From assembly GCA_020631355.1 (NCBI GenBank), contig JAHDHL010000003.1, forward strand, positions 1-64,000: DNA of 64,000 nt. The letters are read 5' to 3'. The notes under the pieces are model-generated. The model was not told the DNA's origin. It saw nothing but the letters and a program-made list of their open reading frames with translations, and did no database searches. Below, in pieces: positions 54,297 to 63,915 of this stretch (its first letter is position 1; each line of letters opens with the position of its first letter). The stretch comes from Saprospiraceae bacterium (lineage in GTDB: Bacteria > Bacteroidota > Bacteroidia > Chitinophagales > Saprospiraceae). Position numbers and translations under genes: made by a program.

Positions 54297-56288
54297 TTAT
54301 TGATCCAGAATCTTGAATGTGGTTCTACGGTTAGCCTGATGCTCATCCTCACTACAATTATTACAACTACAGGAGACGGCAGGTGATGATTCACCGTAAC
54401 CACTTGCCTGAAGTCTGTTGGTAGAAACACCAAAAGTCACCAAATAATCGACTGCTGACTGGGCTCTTTTTTGGGACAATTCCTGATTGTATCCCTCCTT
54501 ACCACGACAATCAGTATGAGAACCCAGAATTATACTAATCTCAGGATTCTGGAGTAAGGTAGTAGCCAGTTTATTCAGCGTCGGCTTAGCATCCTCACGG
54601 ATATCCCATTTGTCAAAGTCGTAATAGATATTATCCAATTTGATTTCAACATTCTTGAAAATTTTATCCAGAATGATTTCCAATCTGTATACTTCAGTAT
54701 CCGCTTGGTTTACAGTATTGAACACTGCGGATTTGTTGTAGTATTCAGATGAAGAAGCAAAAAATCTATAATCCAGTTCTTTTTCAATCTTGAATCTATA
54801 TTTACCGTTCTCATCCGTCTGGACACTTTCCGAATTAGAGGAATGACTAATCTGTAGCCGTGTATCAGGTAGTGCAACCTTACCACTTACACTACTTTTA
54901 GGATTATTGGGGTCTGTGTAAGTCTTACCATATACATATACCTCCAAATAGATATCCTTTTCAACTACCGGTTCAGGAATAACCACTTTGGGCGTATCCA
55001 TAGGTTCGGGTTTGATAACGGGTTTGGGCTTCTTCTTGGAAAATGCGTATATGTCATCACCTCCTACGCCATCCATCCGAGTCGATGTAAAATAACCTTC
55101 CTGGATGATTTGGCCCTCAAGATTCTTAGTTATAACCATACCAAAATCATCACGACCAGAATTGATTGGAGCCTTGAGGTTTTCTGGAATCTTCCACTTA
55201 CCGGGTTGGGTTTGATATGTCTTATAAATATCCAACCCTCCCATACCACCTCTGCCATCTGAAGCAAAATATAAGGTATCACCATCGAAGCTTGGAAACA
55301 TATCATCCATTTCGGTATTGATAATAGCGGAAAGAATTCTGGGTTCACCCCAACCGGATTGACTCCTATTTATTTCATAGATATCGAACCCGCCCCAGCC
55401 ATCATCGGCATCACATACGAAGTATAATACCTTACCATCACTGGACCATGACGGATGAGCATAATTGACCTTATCCATTACAAAAGGTAATATTTCGGGT
55501 TTGGTCCAATTATTACCATCCCTAGTGGATTTCATCAACTTGCAATAATCATCTTGTTCTCCGGCTGTGCCACATCGAGAAAAAATCATCTCTGAAAAAT
55601 CAGCATTGAATGCAACAGTTCCCTCATTGAATTCAGAATTCACCACACCCGGCAACAACTCAACCGTTCCTGATTCAGGATCCACTATGAATAAATCCGA
55701 AAATTCGTTTCCTGTCCATTTATAGGATTCTTCGCCTGTACTGGATGGCCTATCAGATGATATTACCAAACGGCCATCCTCATAGATAGTAGGTGAGTAA
55801 TCAGCATCGGATGAATTGAAACCAACCTGCTGGACCTTGTATAGATTATCGTTTTTTTCCTTGTTCCATTTAACAGCAGCAATGCAGGCTTCTGTCTCCT
55901 TTCTGTAATTAAACATACTTGTCGATTCCGCTTCCAATTCACGGAACATATCTGCAGCTTCCGCATACATTTCAGCTTGTTTCAGAGCAAATGCATATTT
56001 GTGTGTTGCCTTTTCTCCGTATCGGTTCTTGTGTGCCTTGAGATACCATTCCAAAGCCTTTTCTGCATTGTTCATCCGGTCAAAGGATTCTCCGGCCAAG
56101 TAAGCAATCTTAGCCTTTTCCTTGACATCCTTTGTTCTGTTGAACTCCTTTTCAAGCATTGGTCCTGCTACAGCATATTGCTTTTGTTCAAAGGCGGTCT
56201 TACCATCCTTTATCTTCTGAGTATAAGTGCAGGCATCTAAAAATAGTAGGGATAGGAATAAGAATAACGGGAAGTAGAGTTGTCTCAT
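54297..56288 (-). CDS. OmpA-family lipoprotein with TPR, PD40 propeller and carboxypeptidase-regulatory-like domains (PorE-like architecture)
   Basis: 663 residues. Lipoprotein signal MRQLYFPLFLFLSLLFLDAC is followed by TPR-like repeats (about 25-130), a PD40/WD40-like propeller (about 165-410; repeated DGRLVISSDRPSS and DGKVLYFVCDADDGWGG-type units), a carboxypeptidase-regulatory-like beta-sandwich (about 445-530) and a C-terminal OmpA peptidoglycan-binding domain with SIILGSHTDCRGKEGYNQEL and QKRAQSAVDYL. The order TPR-propeller-CRD-OmpA matches PorE of the type IX secretion system, but many Bacteroidota carry paralogues with this layout. No other T9SS core gene is in the window. Cleanly bounded by terminators on both sides. 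Confidence 0.88.
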   Translation of the reverse strand: MRQLYFPLFLFLSLLFLDACTYTQKIKDGKTAFEQKQYAVAGPMLEKEFNRTKDVKEKAKIAYLAGESFDRMNNAEKALEWYLKAHKNRYGEKATHKYAFALKQAEMYAEAADMFRELEAESTSMFNYRKETEACIAAVKWNKEKNDNLYKVQQVGFNSSDADYSPTIYEDGRLVISSDRPSSTGEESYKWTGNEFSDLFIVDPESGTVELLPGVVNSEFNEGTVAFNADFSEMIFSRCGTAGEQDDYCKLMKSTRDGNNWTKPEILPFVMDKVNYAHPSWSSDGKVLYFVCDADDGWGGFDIYEINRSQSGWGEPRILSAIINTEMDDMFPSFDGDTLYFASDGRGGMGGLDIYKTYQTQPGKWKIPENLKAPINSGRDDFGMVITKNLEGQIIQEGYFTSTRMDGVGGDDIYAFSKKKPKPVIKPEPMDTPKVVIPEPVVEKDIYLEVYVYGKTYTDPNNPKSSVSGKVALPDTRLQISHSSNSESVQTDENGKYRFKIEKELDYRFFASSSEYYNKSAVFNTVNQADTEVYRLEIILDKIFKNVEIKLDNIYYDFDKWDIREDAKPTLNKLATTLLQNPEISIILGSHTDCRGKEGYNQELSQKRAQSAVDYLVTFGVSTNRLQASGYGESSPAVSCSCNNCSEDEHQANRRTTFKILDQ

Positions 56289-56370
56289 TCTCTAATTTTA
56301 ATTGTAAAAATGATAATCACTATGTAAAAAACGGAAAATTAAAGCTAAGTGTTGTAATTATCACCATAAA

Positions 56371-56399
56371 AAAAGTCCGCATGTTTGATGCGGACTTTT
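56371..56399 (-). terminator. Rho-independent terminator upstream of the OmpA-family gene
   Basis: Perfect 12-bp stem AAAAGTCCGCAT and complement around GTTTG, with A/T runs on both sides. It probably ends the leftward M50 peptidase transcript, 113 bases beyond its stop codon. Confidence 0.82.
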
Positions 56400-56512
56400 A
56401 AAACCAACCTTACAAATTGTAAACCAAAATATCTTATTGAATCACTGAGTGATTATTTGTATTATCACAATCTACAACTACAATACGATCAGCTTATGGC
56501 ATATGCTGCCTA

Positions 56513-57187
56513 CTAGGCATAATTTTTTTCACTAAATGTCCCTTTCAGAATCCATCTCAGGTTCGCAACAGACAATATAACCACGATAATCAACCATATA
56601 TACATCCATATCTGCATAGGGAATATGGGAATGATTTCAGCATATTTCTGTAAATCTGAGGTCGGGCCGACATTAAAATCCTCAATGATGTGAATGATGC
56701 TGGCAAAGCCAAGGAACATTAAGATGTCCCCGCTAAAGTTCGTAAATGAAGCCAAGCCTATACAAATGACAGCAAAAAGAATCAAAAGCCCTGTTGTGAA
56801 CATTTGTCCATACCAAAATACAGCTGTGAAAATCATAGTCGCTCCCAAAAGCATCATCGTAAACTTGGCAAAACGAGGTAGTTTGGCACCTATATACAGT
56901 AAAGCGTTTCCGAATATAGCACTACCAATATAACCTCCCATTAGAATAATAGCCCTGTTTCCACCTAGGGTAGTACATAGACCACTGCCATCTCTATTCA
57001 CCGTAACGGCATCTACTTTCCCTCCTGTAATCAACGCTCCGACTGCATGACCGAACTCATGGAGAAAAGTGACCAGTAGGTTGATAGGGAATAGAATTTG
57101 TCTTCCATTGGGTATCAGATACTTGATCGCCAGGTAAACAAGTACGACCAATATGAGTCTGATGACAATCATGTTATTACGCTTCAT
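56513..57187 (-). CDS. M50B-like membrane metallopeptidase family protein
   Basis: 224 residues with about six or seven membrane segments. The zinc motif H43-E-F-G-H47 lies in the second hydrophobic segment (LVTFLHEFGHAVGALITGGK), followed by a conserved Gly-rich region and, near residue 170, EDFNVGPTSDL, which may supply the third ligand. These small M50B proteins are site-2-protease-like but mostly uncharacterised. It stands alone, divergent from smc. Confidence 0.83.
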   Translation of the reverse strand: MKRNNMIVIRLILVVLVYLAIKYLIPNGRQILFPINLLVTFLHEFGHAVGALITGGKVDAVTVNRDGSGLCTTLGGNRAIILMGGYIGSAIFGNALLYIGAKLPRFAKFTMMLLGATMIFTAVFWYGQMFTTGLLILFAVICIGLASFTNFSGDILMFLGFASIIHIIEDFNVGPTSDLQKYAEIIPIFPMQIWMYIWLIIVVILSVANLRWILKGTFSEKNYA

Positions 57188-57287
57188 GCTGTTGATATTT
57201 TGATGTCAAGATAGGAAAGAGGGAAAGGCTAATCATAAATTTTTGATAAAAGGATTCAAATCATCGTCAGATGTTTTTTGAAAGAGG

Positions 57288-57295
57288 TATTTTTG
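57288..57295 (+). promoter_or_regulatory. -7 promoter element of smc (TATTTTTG)
   Basis: Exact TAnnTTTG, 37 bases before the smc TTG start. T-rich sequence lies upstream but no -33 TTG has the usual spacing. Confidence 0.5.
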
Positions 57296-57332
57296 GTACT
57301 TTTACATCCCTTTTCAACATAAAAAATACGAC

Positions 57333-60300
57333 TTGAGACTTACACAACTAGAAATCAAAGGGTTCAAGAGTTTTGCAGAAAGAACCGTCATTAATATCAA
57401 TGAGAATGTCACTGGTATTATTGGCCCCAATGGTTGTGGTAAATCTAATGTGGTGGATTCCATACGTTGGGTATTGGGTGAGCAGAAAAGTAAGGAACTC
57501 CGTCTAGAAAAAATGACCAATGTCATTTTCAACGGCACCAAAAAGCGTAAGGCAGGAGGAATGGCCCAGGTTTCCTTAACTTTTGAGAACAACAAGGGAA
57601 TCATTCCATCTGAATACAATAATGTTACCATTACCCGAATTCTATACAATACGGGAGAATCGGAATATCGACTCAACAATGTAACCTGTAGATTGAAAGA
57701 CATCAGGTCATTGTTCATGGATACGGGTATCGGTTCCAATTCCTATGCAATTATTGCCCTTGGAATGGTGGATGACATCCTACACGATAGGGAAAATTCA
57801 AGGAGGAAGCTATTCGAACAAGCAGCTGGAATTTCAAAATATAAGGTTAGGAAAAGAGAGACCCTCAACAAACTGAAGAATACGACAGCAGATTTAGATA
57901 GGGTAGAAGACCTTCTTTTCGAGATAGAGAACAATCTTAAGATTCTTGAAAAGCAAGCCAAAAGGGCAAGGAAATACTTTGATCTTAAAATCCAATACAA
58001 GGAGAAAAGTTTGGAATTCGCCAAATTCCAGATTTCCGAATTCAAAGGTGATTACAAGACCATCAAAACACAACTCCAGACGCAAAGGGATAGATTGGTT
58101 GAATTGGATGCCCTGATTAAGAAGTTGGAAGCTGCACTTGAAAAGGAAAAACTTGCCAATCTCGATAAGGAAAAGGCACTCTCTGATAACCAAAGGAATC
58201 TGAATTCCCTTGTCGGGAAATTGAGAGGTATGGAAAATGACAAACAAATGGCCGAACAACGTTTGTCATTCCTCAAGAATAGTAGAAAACAAATTGAGAA
58301 TCGGATTACTTCTGCTGATGCTGACTTACAGAAATTGCAGAACGAAATCGAATTCTATTCCCAACAGGTAACAGACGAAACCAAACAGGAAACTACATTC
58401 GAACAAGAACTGAAGGACGCCAAGCAACACTTGGAATCCGTTCAGAATAACCATGGTTCCCTAAAGTCTGAACTAGATGTCATTCTGAAAGAACAGCAGC
58501 AATTAGAACGTGAGATGTTCGAATTGGAAAAACGCAAGGCTGTTAGTCAGAGTCAGTCAGAGAATTATCGCAGGGATATACAACGTTCAGAACAAGAGTC
58601 TGAAAGAAAGCGCAATGAAGTAGGGGACATCAAGGAAAAACTTGAAACTTCTACTGAAGAAAAGACTGAGATAGAGGAACGTATCAAGGATATGGAAACC
58701 GCCCAGGATGCGAGGCAGGTCGAAATAGAACTCTTGGAGGGCAAAATCGAGGATATCACGAATAAGATATCAAAAATCAATCGTTCCCTCGATGCCAAAC
58801 GCAATGAATACAAATTGACCAAGTCCATGGTCGATAATCTTGAGGGTTTTTCCGAATCGATTAAGTTCCTGAGTAAGAACAAGGACTGGGCTTCTAAAGC
58901 TCCTTTACTTTCAGACCTTATATATGTAAAGGAAGAATATCGGGTAGCCATCGAGAATTTCCTCGAACCATACCTCAATCATTATGTGGTTAAGGATTTG
59001 CAACAGGCATATGAGGCCATTCAATTATTGAATAAATCCCAAAAGGGAAAAGCTAAGTTCTTCCTATTGGATGCCTTTGAAAAGCCAAAGGAAAACATCG
59101 TTATGTTACCCGATACACTTACAGCCATGGATTTGGTAGAGTGTGAGGACCAATATAAGAATTTGATATCCCATCTTTTGGAGAATGTTCTCATCACAGA
59201 AAATGATGATATCAAATCCCAACTTTATAATGATGATGTAACTTTACTCTCTAGAAGTGGTAAATTCATCCAAAAGCGTTTCTCAGTCAGCGGTGGTTCA
59301 GTCGGACTTTTTGAGGGAAAGAAGATTGGTAGGAAGAAAAATCTTGAGGTACTGAATGCCGCCATCAAGGATTTGGAAAAGCAAGGTGCTGCACTCTCCA
59401 AGGAATTCTATGAATTTAAGGACAAGGTCAAATCACTGAAAGATGCTGACCAATCCCATCAAATCCGTATGGATAAGCGGGAATTGGATAGAATCACACA
59501 AATCCATGTAAGCCTTAAGACCAAAGTAGAGAACTTCGAATCATTCCTACAGGAAGCTACGGACAGAAAGGAAACATTGATGCAACGCATCAATGAACTT
59601 GAGGATACGATTTATGATTTGGATCAGCAATTGAACCTCAAGAAAGCGGAAGCCGATGTGGCAGGAAATAAGATTCAGGAAGCCGACAGTACATATAGAT
59701 TGGCTGCCGAACAACTTTCTGATGCTACCAGTAATTACAATCAGAAAAATATTGAATATATTCGCCAGCAGAACAAGGTGAATACCCTGAGCAAGGAATT
59801 GGAATTCAGGAAGAAGCAACTGTCCGATACCCAACTCAAACTTTTCACGGATAAGGATGGTATCAAGGAAAACGAGGAGAATACGAGTAAGGCACTAGAA
59901 CAAATCAAACAATTCGAAGAAGATTTGGTTAGGCTTTATGCAGAGAAGAAAGAAAAGCAATCCGCTCTATCCGAAGTTGAAAGACTCTATTATGATTCAA
60001 GGGGAGGTATTACGGAAATCGAGAATGATATCCGTAAACAGAACCACGAGAGTAAGGTCACCCAACAACTGATAGATAATCTGAAAGACAAGTTCAATGA
60101 TATCAAGCTTCGCCTAACTTCCATAGGGGAGCGACTGAAAGCAGAATTTGATATTGATATCAATGATGTCATCAACAGTGATCCGAATCCGGATCTGAAT
60201 TTTGAGGAATTGGAGGTTAAGGTTGAAAAACTGCGTAAGCGTTTATTCAATTATGGGGAAATCAACCCCATGGCTGTTGAAGCTTATGATGAAATGAAAA

Positions 60301-60890
60301 TTCGATTCGATAACATTACGGAACAACGTGATGATATCCTGGAAGCCAAAGGTTCCTTGGAAGAAACCATCAGGGAAATCGAGGCTACGGCTACCGAAAA
60401 ATTCATGGAATCCTTCGGTTTAGTAAGGGAACACTTTATCGAAGTATTCAGAAGTTTATTCCATGAGGATGACAACTGTGATTTGTTCTTGGAAAATCCA
60501 GATGACCCATTGGAATCCAACATTAAAATCATAGCTAAACCTAAAGGAAAGAGACCGCAGAGTATCAGTCAGTTATCAGGAGGTGAAAAAACCCTTACTG
60601 CAACTGCATTGTTATTTTCATTATATTTATTGAAACCGGCTCCTTTCTGTATTTTTGATGAGGTGGACGCACCTTTGGATGATGCCAATATTGACAAGTT
60701 CAATAACATCATCCAAAAGTTTTCCAAGGATTCACAATTCATCATTGTAACGCACAATAAATCTACCATGGCATTCATGGATGTGATTTATGCCGTAACG
60801 ATGGAAGAAGGTGTTTCTCAGGTAGTCCCTGTTGATTTCAGGGATTTTGAACACCGAACGACAACTGAAATCATGCAAGAGGGGAACTGA
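57333..60890 (+). CDS. smc: Chromosome segregation protein SMC
   Basis: 1185 residues, full length. Start codon is TTG (MRLTQLEIKGFKSFAERT), the standard SMC N-terminus. Walker A GPNGCGKSN is at residues 31-39. Long coiled coils flank the hinge (about 510-680). The C-terminal head has signature LSGGEKTLTATALL from 1081 and Walker B CIFDEVDAPLDDAN near 1106-1119. It forms the ATP-driven condensin ring with ScpA and ScpB, which are not encoded next to it. No frameshift or truncation is seen. Confidence 0.98.
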   Translation: MRLTQLEIKGFKSFAERTVININENVTGIIGPNGCGKSNVVDSIRWVLGEQKSKELRLEKMTNVIFNGTKKRKAGGMAQVSLTFENNKGIIPSEYNNVTITRILYNTGESEYRLNNVTCRLKDIRSLFMDTGIGSNSYAIIALGMVDDILHDRENSRRKLFEQAAGISKYKVRKRETLNKLKNTTADLDRVEDLLFEIENNLKILEKQAKRARKYFDLKIQYKEKSLEFAKFQISEFKGDYKTIKTQLQTQRDRLVELDALIKKLEAALEKEKLANLDKEKALSDNQRNLNSLVGKLRGMENDKQMAEQRLSFLKNSRKQIENRITSADADLQKLQNEIEFYSQQVTDETKQETTFEQELKDAKQHLESVQNNHGSLKSELDVILKEQQQLEREMFELEKRKAVSQSQSENYRRDIQRSEQESERKRNEVGDIKEKLETSTEEKTEIEERIKDMETAQDARQVEIELLEGKIEDITNKISKINRSLDAKRNEYKLTKSMVDNLEGFSESIKFLSKNKDWASKAPLLSDLIYVKEEYRVAIENFLEPYLNHYVVKDLQQAYEAIQLLNKSQKGKAKFFLLDAFEKPKENIVMLPDTLTAMDLVECEDQYKNLISHLLENVLITENDDIKSQLYNDDVTLLSRSGKFIQKRFSVSGGSVGLFEGKKIGRKKNLEVLNAAIKDLEKQGAALSKEFYEFKDKVKSLKDADQSHQIRMDKRELDRITQIHVSLKTKVENFESFLQEATDRKETLMQRINELEDTIYDLDQQLNLKKAEADVAGNKIQEADSTYRLAAEQLSDATSNYNQKNIEYIRQQNKVNTLSKELEFRKKQLSDTQLKLFTDKDGIKENEENTSKALEQIKQFEEDLVRLYAEKKEKQSALSEVERLYYDSRGGITEIENDIRKQNHESKVTQQLIDNLKDKFNDIKLRLTSIGERLKAEFDIDINDVINSDPNPDLNFEELEVKVEKLRKRLFNYGEINPMAVEAYDEMKIRFDNITEQRDDILEAKGSLEETIREIEATATEKFMESFGLVREHFIEVFRSLFHEDDNCDLFLENPDDPLESNIKIIAKPKGKRPQSISQLSGGEKTLTATALLFSLYLLKPAPFCIFDEVDAPLDDANIDKFNNIIQKFSKDSQFIIVTHNKSTMAFMDVIYAVTMEEGVSQVVPVDFRDFEHRTTTEIMQEGN

Positions 60891-60927
60891 TACAATACCC
60901 CTGAAGACTGAACATACTATAAAACCA

Positions 60928-60943
60928 CACAGCCTTGGCTGTG
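60928..60943. repeat. Palindromic hairpin directly before the RAYT-type gene
   Basis: CACAGCC and GGCTGTG flank TT, ending one base before the first ATG of the transposase-like gene. RAYT (REP-associated tyrosine transposase) genes are often flanked by such GC-rich palindromes. No second copy was noticed in this window. Confidence 0.5.
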
Positions 60944-60944
60944 C

Positions 60945-61592
60945 ATGAATTTTGCAATGACAAATTCTAAATCAGTATCAAAATACACTCATGACTTCAA
61001 TTCTGTGGTCAACCATTCTTATTTGGTTACCATCAGAACCGCTGATTCCATACCCATACCTGTTGTCAATCAACTCAAGGGTGACTACCAATATCGGATT
61101 TCAATCATCGAAAAGGAATTACCCGATGTAAAGGACCAGCTCATTCCCTTGGAAAAGAAAAAATACTTCGGCAAATTCGACCACCAATTGGATAAGAGGA
61201 TTCAGGCTAATGACCTATTCTTTCATGAAAGGGCCATTCAGATACTTCGGGATGCCATTCACCTCAAAGATGGCGATTGGTATGATGTCCATGCTTATTC
61301 CATTCTTCCGAATCACACCCATCTTCTGATAGACATCAATAAACAGAATGAAATGGGTGAGGAACAAAAGGATATTTCCTCCATTATTTCCCACATCAAG
61401 AAAGTAACCAATGCTCAGATTCAGAAGGAATTAGGCATCACCAATTCCATATGGCAAAAGGAAAATTACTACCATAAGACTCCGAATATCAAGGAGTGGA
61501 TGAATATTGCCAGTTACATACTCACTAATCCAGTAAAGGCTGACCTTGTAAAGAACTGGGACAAATGGGAATACTCATACCTAAAACCCTGA
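60945..61592 (+). CDS. RAYT/Y1-type (IS200-like) transposase
   Basis: 215 residues. The HUH metal motif is H124-T-H126 in YSILPNHTHLLID, with Thr at the usually hydrophobic middle position. The catalytic tyrosine is probably Y176 in WQKENYYHKT, and the C-terminus YILTNPVKADLVKNWDKWEYSYL matches the RAYT consensus. The frame is intact. Hairpins lie on both sides (60928-60943 and 61564-61601). The start may be 60945 or the ATG at 60957 (MTNSKS). RAYTs are usually single-copy and often act on REP repeats rather than as full insertion sequences. Confidence 0.88.
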   Translation: MNFAMTNSKSVSKYTHDFNSVVNHSYLVTIRTADSIPIPVVNQLKGDYQYRISIIEKELPDVKDQLIPLEKKKYFGKFDHQLDKRIQANDLFFHERAIQILRDAIHLKDGDWYDVHAYSILPNHTHLLIDINKQNEMGEEQKDISSIISHIKKVTNAQIQKELGITNSIWQKENYYHKTPNIKEWMNIASYILTNPVKADLVKNWDKWEYSYLKP

Positions 61593-61601
61593 GTTCCCAT
61601 T
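61564..61601. repeat. Bulged inverted repeat at the 3' end of the RAYT-type gene
   Basis: AATGGGAA and TTCCCATT pair at the outside; CTCA and TGAG extend the stem after a two-base bulge. It overlaps the stop codon of the transposase gene (61590-61592) and is followed by a short T-rich stretch. It may be a terminator or a transposase recognition hairpin. Confidence 0.45.
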
Positions 61602-61693
61602 CATTTTAAATCATAGAAAATAACCATACTTTCCTAATTTGTACTAATTTGGGGTGAAATTCCTAAATCGAATCCAAGAGAAAACCTTAAGAC

Positions 61694-63571
61694 ATGTCAA
61701 AAAAGATAACGGTAAGGACGGCCAAGGGTGTCGTCAATGTAGAGAAAAGTGATAAGTTAGTTGCCCTAAAAACCAAAAAGGAAGATTTCGCCAAAAAAAG
61801 TAGGTCCATTGAAAAAACCGAACGTCCGCATTTGGGTGGTTTCGAGGTCATGGAGGTGAAGAAAAGTGGCCAGGCCGAAAAAGAACTGGATAAACTCAGA
61901 AAAAAGAAAGATGTAGAAATCGGTTCGCATATCTACCATGTCGAGGGAAGCAATAAGCCCATTGTACCCACGGGAGAAATTTTCATTCTTTTCCATGAAA
62001 GCACCAATGATGAGGAACAAATGATTGTTCTGGATGAATTCCACTTAGAATTCGTGGAAAGAAGATCCAGTGACAGAATCATTGCCAAGGTAACTGCCCA
62101 ATCAAGTAATCCATTCAAGGTTTCGGCTCTTATGGAAAGTTACCCTTTGGTCAAATCAGCCGAACCTGACATGGATATTCCTTTGGATAGCTATGCATTC
62201 TTCGAACCCGAGGATGTTTTGTATGAACACCAGTGGCATTTGAAAAACCCTGGGTTTGTGGTCGATTTCAATATGAGGCTCAAAAAAGGAGCGGACACCA
62301 AGGTTGTGGATGCTTGGAAAAGACTGAATGGTTTCGGCTCCAAGGATATTACGGTTGCAGTAATCGACAATGGTTTTGATACAAGTCATCCGGATCTGAA
62401 CGAAAAGGTACATAAGCCTTGGGATTTATGGAGGAATACAAGTACCCTGCTTGAGGGAGACGAACGCTATACACACGGAACACCCTGTGCCAGTGTGGCT
62501 GTTGCCGGACTGAATGGTTCAGGCATTGTCGGAGCAGCTCCCAATGCCAAGTTCATGCCTTTGAGTGGTACAAGCTTTGGTACCAGGGATACAGAAAAGA
62601 TGTTTCAGTATTGTATAGATAATGGTGCTGATGTCATCAGTTGTAGTTGGGGTTCGACGGATATCCGTTTTGACTTGAACACCCTGAAGAAAGATGCCAT
62701 TTCCAAAGCTGCCAGACAAGGCAGGAATGGAAAAGGATGTGTGATTTGTTATGCAGCAGGCAATGAGGGATTGGATTATCTCAATTTCTACGCTGCGCAT
62801 CCTGATGTGATAGCCGTCGGTGCTTGTGATAGCAGCGACAAACACTCAGATTATTCCAATCAAGGAATGGAACTCGACGTGGTAGCCTCATCCAATGGTC
62901 AGTGGCCCATTACGGCAGCTCGTGCTTGGTGGGACCAAGGCATCAGTAGCAGGGATGGTGATTTCAAATTTTGGGCTGATGGCCAAAACAGAAGTGGAAT
63001 GCACAAGCATTTTGGTGGTACTTCCAGTGCTACGCCATTGGTTGCCGGAATCTGCGCTTTAGTGCTTTCCGCCAATCCGGACCTAACTTCAAAACAGGTT
63101 AAGGATATCCTTTGTAGGACTGCGGATAAGATTGGTCACCTATCAGATTATGACTCAAGGGGACACTCTAAGAAATACGGTTTTGGACGTGTGAATGCTG
63201 ACCGTGCAGTTGCAGAGGCCATCAGACTAAGGGATGGAGCTCCGGTGGCTCCACCAGTAGATGTAGAAGATGAAATCAAGAAAGGACAAGGTATCTTTAG
63301 ATTCAATGTCCAAAAACAGGAAGCCAAGGGATATGGTGTCCAGATTGGTGTATTCGCCAAGTATGGTAATGTTCTGATTGCCGTTGAAAAGTTACAGAAT
63401 CAGTTTGCCTTACCCATCGTGGTCAGTATCAATGAATTACAAGGACAAACAGTCTACAAGGTAGTTGTAGGAGCTTTCAAGAATAAATCAGATGCAAGTT
63501 CATTGCGTAAGCAAATGAAAGAGGCAGGAGTTGATGGTTTCGTCAGGAATTTTAAGGATTTGCTGATTTAG
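61694..63571 (+). CDS. S8 subtilisin-family serine peptidase with C-terminal SPOR domain, no signal peptide
   Basis: 625 residues. The catalytic triad is complete: D225 in VAVIDNGFDTSHPDL, H261 in YTHGTPCASVA and S444 in GGTSSATPLVAG, with oxyanion Asn357 in YAAGNEG. An N-terminal region (about 1-200) includes a Lys-rich start (MSKKITVRTAKGVVNVEKSD) with no signal peptide, then a likely inhibitor-like prodomain. Residues about 545-625 form a SPOR-like domain (GYGVQIGVFAKYGNVLIAVE, then VYKVVVGAFKNKSDASSLRK). SPOR domains normally bind peptidoglycan outside the cytoplasm, so the lack of a signal is odd. The 3' end overlaps the next gene by 20 bases. Confidence 0.9.
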   Translation: MSKKITVRTAKGVVNVEKSDKLVALKTKKEDFAKKSRSIEKTERPHLGGFEVMEVKKSGQAEKELDKLRKKKDVEIGSHIYHVEGSNKPIVPTGEIFILFHESTNDEEQMIVLDEFHLEFVERRSSDRIIAKVTAQSSNPFKVSALMESYPLVKSAEPDMDIPLDSYAFFEPEDVLYEHQWHLKNPGFVVDFNMRLKKGADTKVVDAWKRLNGFGSKDITVAVIDNGFDTSHPDLNEKVHKPWDLWRNTSTLLEGDERYTHGTPCASVAVAGLNGSGIVGAAPNAKFMPLSGTSFGTRDTEKMFQYCIDNGADVISCSWGSTDIRFDLNTLKKDAISKAARQGRNGKGCVICYAAGNEGLDYLNFYAAHPDVIAVGACDSSDKHSDYSNQGMELDVVASSNGQWPITAARAWWDQGISSRDGDFKFWADGQNRSGMHKHFGGTSSATPLVAGICALVLSANPDLTSKQVKDILCRTADKIGHLSDYDSRGHSKKYGFGRVNADRAVAEAIRLRDGAPVAPPVDVEDEIKKGQGIFRFNVQKQEAKGYGVQIGVFAKYGNVLIAVEKLQNQFALPIVVSINELQGQTVYKVVVGAFKNKSDASSLRKQMKEAGVDGFVRNFKDLLI

Positions 63572-63911
63572 CCTTAACGGATTCTAATGCAAAAGGGATT
63601 TGGATTTTCTCCTTGATTCTTTCGGAAAGGAATCGGGAAGGTTCCAAATCCCTTTTTTCTATTTCTACCAATATTTCCTGTATGGTAGGCTTGTCCTTTT
63701 CCGATAAATCATAAACAACAAGTATGTAATCACCTACCTCGTTCTCGAAGACAGAATTATCTCGTCTGAAGTTGAGGTAATTATACTTCCCATCCTGCAC
63801 CAATGGTAGAAATGCATCGAATAAGGCATCAATAAGAGCTGCATGCGATTCATACTCCTCCCATGTCCCCTTGATGGGTTGCAAATAGAAGCTATGACTG
63901 TATAAATCCAT
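63552..63911 (-). CDS. Small cytoplasmic protein of unknown function
   Basis: 119 residues from the ATG at 63911 (MDLYSHSFYLQPIKG). I prefer this start because it lies 4 bases after the stop of the preceding gene on the same strand; the longer reading from 63932 would overlap that gene. No signal, membrane segment or motif is recognised; the sequence is acidic and mixed alpha/beta. It overlaps the end of the convergent peptidase gene by 20 bases. Confidence 0.7.
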   Translation of the reverse strand: MDLYSHSFYLQPIKGTWEEYESHAALIDALFDAFLPLVQDGKYNYLNFRRDNSVFENEVGDYILVVYDLSEKDKPTIQEILVEIEKRDLEPSRFLSERIKEKIQIPFALESVKAKSANP

Positions 63912-63915
63912 CTGT

